A DNA stretch of 64,000 nt, from positions 30,418,446 through 30,482,445 of the forward strand of contig CM056724.1 of NCBI GenBank assembly GCA_029844215.1, in the 5' to 3' direction. Source of the stretch: Przewalskia tangutica. Taxonomy: Eukaryota; Streptophyta; Magnoliopsida; Solanales; Solanaceae. The notes beneath the pieces are model-generated. The model searched no databases. It was not told where the DNA came from and saw only the letters and a program-made list of their open reading frames with translations. Below are positions 55,723 through 64,000 of this stretch, in pieces (the first letter of the stretch is position 1; each line of letters opens with the position of its first letter). Both the position numbers and the translations under genes were made by a program.

Positions 55723-57230
55723 CCCTTAGCTTGAGTTGAAAACGGTCCACATACATCGGTATGGACTAACTCAAGCACTTATTTTGCACGCACTCCTTTC
55801 CTAGAAAGTGATTTGGTTGTCATATTTCCTCTTAAGCAAGATTCACAATTACCATATGACTCTAAGTCAAATGGTTCTAGATAATCTAATTTCTTTAATC
55901 TTGTTATCCTTGATTCATTGATGTGACCAAGTCTGCAGTGTCATAAGTAGGTGAGATTTCTTGGATTACTTATTTTAGCTCGTTTATTTTGAATATTAAA
56001 AATTTCATGGTTACAGTTTAAAACATACAATTCATCCACAAGCGGTGCATTTCCACAAATAAAACCATTATAAGATAAAACGTAACTTCCATTGGTAATA
56101 AATGAGGAAAACCCCTCAATGTCTAACATAGGGACATAAATAATATTCCTCGTTAACGAGGGAACAAAATAACAATTATTAAGTTCTAAACAAAAGCCTG
56201 AAGGTAAATATAGTCTATAAGTCCTCACGCGTTCAGCATCAACTCTTGCTCTATTTCCAACGCATAGATCTACTTCCCAAGGTCCAACCTTTCTTCTGTC
56301 AATTAGCCCCTGCACATTGTTACAAATGTGTGAGCCACACGCGGTATCTAATACCCAATAATGAGAATTAGTTATAGACATATTTATTTCAATAACAAGC
56401 ATACATTGTCCAGCAGGGCCAGAAGCACCTTGTGCTTTGTCTCCTTGGTGCCCCTTTCTCTTGCAATTGAGGTAAACATCAGCAACTACCTTGACATTTT
56501 TTTGAACAACTCTTCGAGGTTTCACAGCTGTGGGTGTGGTGGCAATCGCCTTACCCTTCTTCTTCTGCACATTTTTACCCTTAGACTTGAACTTGCTAGA
56601 TGAGCCCACCATGAGCACAACTTTACCTTTGGAGGTGGACAATTCGAAGGTCTTCAACATATTATGAAACTTTGGGAGATTCGCTTTGGTTCCATTCATG
56701 TTGTAATTTACAATAAAGTTCTCAAATGAAACAGGAAGCGAATTCAAGATTAGGTTGACAGAAACTGTTACGGGCAACTTCGTTCCAATCGAAGCTAACT
56801 TTTCTATTAACCCAATCATCTTCAAAACATGTTGTGATACCTAGTTCCCTTCGTTCAGCTTACACTTAAAGAGATCTCTCAACATTTCATACTCTATTGT
56901 TTGAGTCTGTGAGTCATAGAGACTATTTAAGTGTTCTAGCATCTCGTTAGGGCCCATATTTTCATGTTGTCATTGTAACTCTGGAGTCATATAAGATAAC
57001 ATGACACATTGTGCCGCAATAGCATCATCAAGATATTTTTGATATACTGCCTTGTCAAACAGGGCATACGCTTCAGAATCTTCAGCAGGGACTGTAGGGA
57101 GTATTGTATCCAATACATACTCAATCTTTTCTAATCGCAACACCAAATGAAAATTTCTTAACCAGTCAGGAAAATTGGCTCCATTCAGCTTGTTCGTTTC
57201 AACCAACATTTTAAGTGACAGATTCGACAT
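55723..57230 (-). pseudogene. Gag, protease and integrase start (Ty1/copia, outer element)
   Basis: Gag starts at 57230 with MSNLSLKMLVETNKLNGANF and continues in one frame through stops near 56970 and 56850 to the frame 55941-56825. Landmarks are VNLILNSLPVSFENFIVNYN, a degraded zinc knuckle (NCKRKGHQG, missing its last Cys) and the protease loop VLDTACGSHIC (DTG changed to DTA). From 55940 down, the integrase zinc region CRLGHINESRI, CESCLRG and the first catalytic Asp in LVHTDVCGPF are visible. Then the TSD interrupts the frame. Two stops in 1.2 kb indicate slow decay. Confidence 0.9.
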
Positions 57231-58683
57231 TGTAACTGAAGAAAAGATAGACTTGAAATTAACATTCTAATATAATTTCTATTGAACACATTCGTTAACT
57301 AACTAACATGGTCTTTTGTTTAATTAGCTCCCACTATTTTAACATACTCTTTTACCTCATGAAAGAATACAGACTCATATCAAATACAGTCATAATGGGC
57401 CAAGATTCAAACTCATGTTGTCTCCGCGTTTGCTGAGGTTGATAACTTCAACAACATGATCTGGTAGGTCTCTAAATCAATTACAAACAATTTGCAACTC
57501 TTGGTTGACCGAATGTTCTAAGCAATACTATCTGCGTCCCTCGGCTGTCCAGCACTGGGGCGCCAAGATAGCCTAGTAAGTCAATCCCGTTATGCGACTG
57601 CAATTATGTATCTAAGTGGGGTTTGCCTTCATCGAGCAAACACTGGGGTGTAAATACTCACGAAGGTTTATCACATACCACAATCAATTATATCGGACGA
57701 CGCGTTTATTTTAAATGAGACTTGTATTAATTTTTGGGGAACATTTTAATTCAGGGTTATATTCAATATCAACTATTACATGTTTCAAATATTACTCAGA
57801 GCATTTAAAACATGTATTTGGGCGCCGCCTACCCAAGCATGATTGCAGACTCTAAACTAGTTTTGGACGCCGCCTATCCAAGCATGATTGCGGACTCTAA
57901 ACTAGTTTTGGGCGCCGCCTACCCAAACATGATTTGCGGACTCTAAAACTTAGTAAGGTAAATGACGATCATTTAGCATGTAAACAATATACCAACATAC
58001 TGTGTAATAATAATCATGAATTAAACTTCGAAAAACTAAGATTTTAACATTCTGGAAATCTGGCACCCCGCCGTTCCTCCAAGGAGACGCGGCACTGAAC
58101 AGGCAGAAACTTTTGGTTTTTGTTTCTGTGAATTAGCGTTGTGGCGCTCCACTATTTGGCCACGGTGCTTAAATTCTAGAGAGTTTCGAATTTCAAAAGG
58201 AAGTTTTTAATCACGACCGAATTATCGTGATCGGCCGCGCCGCCGTGAAACCATAATCGCGCCATGCGCTCTACAATAAGTCGCGACCGACGTCCTTTTC
58301 AGAGCGATTCCGTGCTGATTTTCTAAAAATAATAAAATCGTCGAACCTCTAAATCTAATTTAGGATTCAGATTACGGGTCCTTTACTACCTCCCACCATT
58401 AACAATAACGCACATGTCGATCATCATCCATTCCTACACGTTCTTCGCCGTGCACAATGTTCGTAATGAACTGGTTTCTGCACAAGACTCAGTTCGTGCT
58501 AGAACGGAATGACTTCCTCGATTTAGCGTAGTTGATAATTTAGGGTTATAATAAAGGTTAATCGCTCAGTCAAAGTATGTCAGATTTCTTATAACCCTGT
58601 TTTAATTCAGATTAAAATTAATTTTACGTTTAACCCATATTATTATATCTTTCAATTGTTACGTAATCATTGAACCAGTCTGA
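57231..58683 (-). other. Leader of the outer copia element
   Basis: About 1.45 kb of non-coding DNA between primer site and gag, unusually long for a copia leader. It carries the 45-bp tandem repeat at 57817-57951. Nothing else is identified; the GC-richer part at 58060-58300 is unassigned. Confidence 0.7.
57817..57951. repeat. 45-bp tandem repeat, three units
   Basis: Units start at 57817, 57862 and 57907, each with TTTGGRCGCCGCCTAYCCAA and then CATGATT with TGCGGACTCTAAA. The first two are spaced exactly 45 bp apart, as are the second and third. Located in the leader of the outer copia. Confidence 0.92.
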
Positions 58684-58695
58684 GCTCTGATACCA
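58684..58695 (-). other. Primer-binding site of the outer copia
   Basis: The minus strand reads TGGTATCAGAGC, the initiator-Met tRNA site, one base after the LTR end CTCTACA. Confidence 0.9.
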
Positions 58696-58696
58696 C

Positions 58697-60298
58697 TGTA
58701 GAGTTTTGTTGGGTCTAAAACACACAAGTAAGGCACAACAAAAGTTTAAAATTTTATTAACTTACTTGCCCCAACAATTCAGTCTCTTGTTTGATTACGT
58801 TACAATTGAAACCTGTAAAGACATGAGAAACAAACTTATAGTTGATATTCTTAAGTCTCTACTAAAAGGTGCGCACACGATTGTCTCCTCAGGTGCAAGC
58901 CTTCGCTATAGTACACTCTTCTGTCAGGAAAGCCAGGAAATCTTGTTAGAGGTTTGAGAGTATTTCAATTCCTGAACTCTGAGTTCAGAAAGTATGAATT
59001 CAGTTTATGATTCTAGTAAGAATCCAACCAACCTAAAACTCTGGGTTAAGTTCTAAATATATAGGTGAGATTAAGATACAAATCAGACTGGAATTATGCT
59101 TAAAAACCTTATCCAAATCCGAGTTGCATTGGGCCAGTCGGACTGGGTCCACTGCCGTACCAGCGCTACAACTCAGCCTCCTAGGCGCCGAGGCACCTCC
59201 CCTATTTTTCCAATATTTCTGCACGTTTTAATTTTGATTAAATACAAAATCTAATTTTGACTTAATTAAATAATTTGCATCAAATAGAAATTATCCCATA
59301 ATTTATTATTGATTAAAATATCTCGATTCTAAATCGAATATTTTATACTCTCTCAATATAGCCTTAGACCGAAAAGACAATTGACTTAGTGTGACCCTTT
59401 AGGCATTCACATATCTACACTTAATCAAATTAAGGTTCACACAGAACTCGTAGACTGCGCCACATGATGAACTCTATATGTGAAGAACGCTTACAAGACT
59501 AGTAAACACAACCTCTATGTGGGATGATAAATTTCTTTCATTCGCAACACACTCGATCAAGCTTAGGATTTGCGAGGTGTCTATCCAAATGTCTTGATCA
59601 CTTTATCTCATCTATATTAGTCGACAACTACATCATATCTCAAATGTCTCTTGCATTGGCCAATGACTTGGTCGACCTAATATCACTGAGAAGCTGAGTG
59701 TTCTCTCGAATATCTAATCGAGGAATGAATCTTATTCTTGGCTCAACTACCACCTTAGTGTGTATCGCAATGTACTCAATTCAAGTCATGTCTTATCCTA
59801 TAAGGAATTTAAGCTTTGGACAGAATCAAAATACATTACTCTACAAATCAGGTGCGTATTAACCTCGTCAAAGGACATCTATCTTCCACATGCTGATAAT
59901 ACTCTAGACATGTATAACAAATAGTTTATCAGCAGGGCATGTCAATACCCTCTAAGAGTATCCATGTGTCCATCACTAGCAACTATTACTAGTAGTAAGT
60001 GAGACATACTACATTCTCTAAGAATGTGATACAAACCACATGTTGACTTATAATATATCATTGATATCACATTCTTAATCATCATCAAGACTACTTTTAG
60101 AACTACACTCTATCATTAATTTGTCACACTATCAATGACAACGTTATGTCAAGGGATGTACATTAATGAATAATACAAACAATCAAATAAAAATTCAGTA
60201 ATTGCAAAAACCATAAATATATTATCTTATTAATAATATAAATGTGTTCAAGTACATGTGTCCCTAAAATGATTGTCTCTAAAACATATATACTTTCA
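58697..60298 (-). repeat. 5' LTR of the outer copia (1602 bp)
   Basis: The minus strand starts TGAAAGTATATATG at 60298 and ends TCTACA at 58697. It pairs with 45979-47643; most of the 63-bp length difference is one ~58-bp unit tandemly duplicated in the other LTR. Confidence 0.9.
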
Positions 60299-60845
60299 GT
60301 GTTTAGCCTTGTAGTTAACTGCAGGCGTTTGATTTTCTCAAATTTTCAGTTAGGTAGCAGAATCCCGCAAAATAGGGAGTGTCACCACTCTCAAACGACG
60401 ATACAAAGACTATTAACTGATAGACGCACACACAAGAGGAACTTGTCACATTGGTCTTTTTGTTTTTTCATTAAATAGAAAAAATAGTTAATCATTACTT
60501 TGTTCACGATGCCTGTTGAAAATTATTTGTATTATTCCAAACTGAAAGCTTCATCCTTCTGAAATTTCGTATTTACAGATCCTTGTCCATTTTGTTTTTC
60601 TATCTTCTGATTAATTGAAGTGATTTTTGTGAAGAGAGATGATGCGTATGTGTGAGACTTTGGCATTCTCTTTTTATTTTTGGGTGAAGAGAGATGATGC
60701 GTATGTTTTTCTATCTTCTGATTAATTAGCTTGTTCTTACCTGGTCATGATTTGCAAATTCTAGAGTTATTAATCAGAGCTTGTGTATGGTACTGGCCTA
60801 CTGGGTACATGAGTTTCTTCCTTGGTTATTGATGACATTTATCCA
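60299..60845. other. Spacer between two copia elements
   Basis: No gene. Contains a local duplication: TTTTTCTATCTTCTGATTAATT occurs near 60596 and 60706, and GTGAAGAGAGATGATGCGTATG near 60630 and 60683. Confidence 0.6.
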
Positions 60846-61028
60846 TGTAAGATTGTATTAATCTCTCTTTCGGATTTTTTTTCATTAATATAAATATATA
60901 TAGTGTACAATGTGAATTATATTACAATAAGGATCCTAAATCTACCATAATTATACATAACTAATTATTACACAATATATGGACTATATTGAAATTATGG
61001 TAAGTGTATATATGTACACGTTAATACA
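60846..61028 (-). repeat. 3' LTR of the right-edge copia (~183 bp)
   Basis: The minus strand starts TGTATTAACGTG at 61028, after the purine tract, and ends TTAATACAATCTTACA at 60846. ATCCA lies just outside at 60841-60845; the matching flank is beyond the window. No second LTR confirms the ends. Confidence 0.65.
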
Positions 61029-61440
61029 CCCCTCAGTCGGAGCGGGAGGAGGCCAGACGCTAAGACTGGATCTGAAGTCAAGGAAGAGTTGTCTAGGTAG
61101 ACCTTTGGTGAATATATTTGCATACTGATATGAAGACGACACATGTATCACTTTGACGTAACCAAGTGCTACCTTCTCACGAACGAAGTGGATATCCATT
61201 TCAATGTGCTTGGTTCGCTGATGCTGAACCAGATTATGAGATAAATATATGAAAGATATGTTGTCACAGTAAATCAATGACGCCTTACGCATGAGACAGT
61301 GCAGCTCCAAAAGAAGATTCTGTAACCAACAGATCTCAGCAACGACATTAGCAACACATCTGTACTCAGCTTCTGCACTAGAATAAGATAGGATGGCCTG
61401 CCTCTTGGCAGATTATCCCCCTAAGAACACACAGTAGCCG
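61029..61440 (-). pseudogene. RNase H C-terminal part (right-edge copia)
   Basis: The frame contains AILSYSSAEAEYR, IYCDNISFIYLSHNLVQ and HQRTKHIEMDIHFVRE, then the tail YANIFTKGLPRQLF and a WPPPAPTEG end that reads into the LTR. A stop at about 61413 separates it from the upstream frame, so the RNase H is broken between its first and later catalytic residues. Confidence 0.88.
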
Positions 61441-62400
61441 GAAGTGGAGCATCTCATGTCCGGGCAGCCTGCCCAATCAGCATCCGTATATGAAAACAAT
61501 CGTGTCGGTGATGAGGGGTATAAATGTAATCCATAATCAATGAGGCTCCCTGGGGCATGCATGAATAAGCATACCTGCTGAACAACATACACAATGTCAG
61601 GCCTGGTAAAAGTGAGATACTGTAGTGCACCTGCAAGGCTCCGGTAGAGAGTGGGATCGGATACTAGGTTACTATCAACAACACTGATCTTTGATTTAGA
61701 GTCAACCGGAGTGGACGTGATTTTATAGTTTTCCATCTTGGCCTTGTACACTATATCCTCTGCATAGTTGCACTGACACAGAAACATGGAATCTGCAGAA
61801 CGAGTCACTGCTATCCCCAAAAAATAGCTCAACTTCCCCAAGTCAGTCATGACAAATTCAGTCTTAAGTAGTGCAATAATCTCAATCTTTAACTCATCAG
61901 AGGAGACAGTAAGCACAATATCATCCACATATAATAATAAATAAGCAATGATACTACCTTGATGAAAGATAAAAAGAGAATTATCACACTTGCTGTCGAC
62001 AAACCCAATCCGCATAGATACTGTGCAAAGCGGTCATATCATGCTCGAGGGTACTGTTTCAAACCATACAGAGACTTACGCAGACGGCATACATGCTGAG
62101 AAGTGACGGGATGGACAAATCCAGAAGGCTAATGTATATAAACAGTTTCTTTCATATCCCTGTGTAGAAACACATTTTTTACATCAAGTTGATGAATGGG
62201 ACAATGTTTGCCCATAGCGATACTTAGAACTGTGTGGATAGTGGCCGGTTTGACAACCGGACTGAATGTATCACCACAATCAATACATGTCTGTTGATTA
62301 GTGCCATTAGCCACAAGTCTGGCCTTATATCTATCTAAGTCTCCGTTATCCCTGTACTTGTGACGAAAAAGTCACATACAACGGACCACATTCACCCCCT
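61413..62400 (-). pseudogene. Reverse transcriptase (right-edge copia), interrupted
   Basis: The N-terminal part (62129-62314) shows DCGDTFSPVVKPATI, HQLDVKNVFLH and the stop-broken KETVYIH. The C-terminal frame (61413-62015) has SLFIFHQGSIIAYLLLYVDDIVL with the active-site YVDD, FLGIAVTRS and LAGALQYLTFTRPDIVYVVQ. The first RNase H Asp lies in YTDADWAGCPDMRCS. A frameshift or stops near 62020-62130 separate the halves, with YGLKQ visible between them. Confidence 0.9.
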
Positions 62401-62485
62401 CTAGTCTAGGAACTACATGTATGTTGTTTCGTTAAAGCATTAAACTCCTCACACATGGTCGCATTCCAATTCGGGTCTAGTTTGA

Positions 62486-63040
62486 CTAATTTAGGACTTT
62501 TGGGAATAGGGGAAATTGTGTGGGCGGATAGGTTAAATTGAACTTTGGGTTTGAAAATTCCGTATTGGGCACGAGTTTCCATACGATGTTAGGGTGCTGG
62601 GTGGGCGATGGAATGAATCGACTAGTCCATTGAATTAAGATTGATCGGAACTGTGACTGGTGATAGGGTGGGCATCGATTGGGTTGGGTCGATGTCGGTG
62701 GCAGTTTCTGGGTATGATCTGGCAACTATAGTCGGTGTACCGGGACTAGTGATAGATGGTATGGTGGGGTACGATATCGGTGGTGGAGTGGGTTTAGTGA
62801 TATGGTTGGTTGACTGGTTGCCGGGGGATGAGTTGCTTGTGGCTGAGTGGGGAGACTGTAATGATGGCACAGAGACATGGAGGATGACAAGTGGACTGGT
62901 GGCGATGGGTGGTCGATTGGAGAAGGTGGTGGCAATCGACAGAGATAGTGACAAATTTGACACAGGTGTCAGGGACACCAATGGTTCATCCCGGTGTCTG
63001 GAAGTGGGTGCCCGTGACTGGGCGGTGGTGTTTGGCTGAC
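62486..63040 (-). pseudogene. Ser/Pro/Thr-rich linker between integrase and RT (right-edge copia)
   Basis: A minus-strand frame (62622-62981) with repeated Pro-Thr-Ser runs and no fold, in the position where copia polyproteins carry a variable linker. A 132-codon plus-strand frame over the same bases is its shadow and has no motif. Confidence 0.65.
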
Positions 63041-63175
63041 ACAGTTCCCTAAGAATGACGGGAGAAATATCTGACTCATCAAGAGAATTGTAGTCATGTT
63101 TTTGAAACTTTTAGATGTTCAAAAATGGGAATGAGGTCTCGTCAAAAGTGTGGTGACGAGAGACATAAATGTGAC

Positions 63176-63285
63176 GAGTGGCCAAGTCATAGCAGAGATA
63201 ACCCCTATGATTGGATGGGAATCCTAAGAAGAGTGGCCAAGTCATAGTAGAGATAACCCCTATGATTAGACGGGAATCCTAAGAA
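63176..63285. repeat. 55-bp tandem duplication in integrase
   Basis: GAGTGGCCAAGTCATAG starts at 63176 and again at 63231. The units differ at three sites (GCAGAG/GTAGAG, TTGGAT/TTAGAC). At 55 bp it also shifts the frame. Confidence 0.9.
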
Positions 63286-64000
63286 GATGCACGTTGTAGT
63301 GCAGGGGGCTAATTTGTGAGGGGCAGTGAAAGTGACGTTAGGATAACATAGGCAATCGAATATCTGAATGTGATTATAAGAGGGAATCTGACGGTGTAAG
63401 ATTTCGGTTGGAGTCATGTTGTGTAGGGTACTAGTAGGTAAAATATTGAGAGCGTATTCTACCATTTTTACTGCATATACCCAAAAGGAGGGAGGGAGAG
63501 AGGCATGAAACATGAACGTGTGAATCATGTTATTATCGTACGGATGATACGCTCGGCTTTACCATTTTGAGCGGATGTGTGAGGACACGAAAAATGAAAA
63601 CCATGCCATTATTTTTGTAGAATTTTTGAAACGCGGAATTATTAAATTTACGGCCATTGTCACATTGAATTTTTTTTTATGTCTCGTTCAAATTGCGTTT
63701 TGATAAATGTTTGAAATTCTAAAAATTTGGCAAAGACTTCGGACTTGAATTTTAGCGGGTAAATCCAAATAAAGTGAGAGTAGTCATCCAATAGTACGAG
63801 ATAATATTTATGACCCAGAGAGTTAGTAATAGGGGACGTCCATAAATCAACATGAACAATATCAAAAGGAGCAAACGTAATACTAACAGATGAATTAAAC
63901 GGAAGACGAACATTTTTGCCTAATTGACAAGAAACGCAGTTTTGGACAAGTTTTCCATTACAGTGAATAAAATTATTGCTTTTAAGGAAATTAAAGACAG
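63176..64000 (-). pseudogene. Integrase (right-edge copia), broken
   Basis: From the edge inward: zinc-domain tail CQLGKNVRLPF, core with FDIVHVDLWTSP (first Asp) and LLDDYSHFIWIYPLK, a degraded stretch, then the 63205-63528 frame with HASLPPSFWVYAVKMVEYALN, DCLCYPN and CIFLGFPSNHRGYLYYDL. Stops and shifts near 63230 and 63540-63600 break it. A 55-bp tandem duplication at 63176-63285 disrupts the C-terminal part. Confidence 0.88.

Larger units (their letters stand above)
45979..60298 (-). mobile_element. Ty1/copia element with 1.6-kb LTRs, split by a second copia element
   Basis: Read on the minus strand: 5' LTR (60298-58697), primer-binding site, long leader with tandem repeats, gag, protease and start of integrase, then an insertion (55717-50283), then the rest of integrase, RT, RNase H, polypurine tract and 3' LTR (47643-45979). 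Without the insert it is about 8.9 kb. Coding has multiple stops. A shared 5-mer GTTTA lies near both outer ends (45973-45977, 60301-60305), offset by one or two bases from the TG/CA ends, so it is only a possible target-site duplication. Confidence 0.9.
60846..64000 (-). mobile_element. Ty1/copia element running off the right edge
   Basis: On the minus strand from the right edge: integrase, Ser/Pro-rich linker, RT, RNase H and a short LTR (61028-60846). The polypurine tract CTGAGGGG precedes the LTR. Gag, protease and the 5' LTR would lie beyond 64000. The short LTR, AATACAATCTTACA end and PTEG-type pol tail suggest an Ale/Retrofit-like copia lineage, which is inference. Confidence 0.85.

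Noticed and set aside
62641..63039. 132-codon plus-strand open frame
   Set aside because: Antisense shadow of the Ser/Pro/Thr-rich copia linker on the minus strand.
1..64000. A new multi-gene defence or biosynthetic system
   Set aside because: Reading both strands gave only transposable-element genes and one mTERF gene; no cluster of unknown intact ORFs exists here.

Overview
The window is plant nuclear DNA from a eudicot. Solanaceae is my best guess, from the style of the intergenic repeats and copia elements, but the sequence alone does not prove the family. It is a retrotransposon-rich intergenic region holding one convincing host gene: a single-exon mTERF-family organelle protein at 41305-42471 (+). 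Nearly all other coding sequence is broken gag, protease, integrase, reverse transcriptase (RT) or RNase H from LTR retrotransposons, plus one decayed hAT transposase.

Layout. 1-5947: flank and two inverted copies (A 397-2975, B 3612-5947) of a long LTR-like family; a complete third copy (C, 28476-32347) has a 5-bp TSD. 6800-13581 (-): Ty3/gypsy element of Del/Tekay type, truncated inside integrase, with a 2.8-kb 5' LTR. 13582-26208 (+): remains of a Sirevirus-like Ty1/copia element (end of pol, env-like ORF, 3' LTR). Its env-like ORF is split by a complete 7.9-kb non-autonomous element (16765-24636) with two 3.5-kb LTRs, a 0.87-kb non-coding interior and TSD CTTTC. That element's leader matches the leader of the neighbouring Tekay element, so it looks like a deletion derivative of that lineage. 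26209-33724: AT-rich spacers, a foldback MITE with a 9-bp TSD, copy C between two dispersed repeats, and a SINE fragment. 33725-36431 (+): 5' half of a copia element, joined to a decayed hAT element (36432-39018). 39019-41300: SINE-like and MITE-like repeats. 41305-42471: the mTERF gene. 43453-45978: MITE end, a 248-bp tandem duplication and unassigned DNA. 45979-60298 (-): a copia element with 1.6-kb LTRs, split inside the integrase core by a second copia element (50283-55717) with 333-bp LTRs and TSD AGCCT. 60846-64000 (-): a third copia element running off the right edge.

How it works together. The genes form no pathway; the logic is nesting. Three insertions can be placed by perfect target-site duplications: the large-LTR element into the Sirevirus env-like ORF, the 333-bp-LTR copia into the larger copia, and repeat copy C into a dispersed-repeat junction. 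For the first, removing the element and one TSD restores the host reading frame, which confirms the boundaries.

I found no undescribed multi-gene system. The most useful observations are the large-LTR element and its likely parent in the same window, LTR-LTR differences clustered in CG-rich stretches (possibly an assembly artefact), a noncanonical TG...TA LTR family, and two well-delimited foldback elements.
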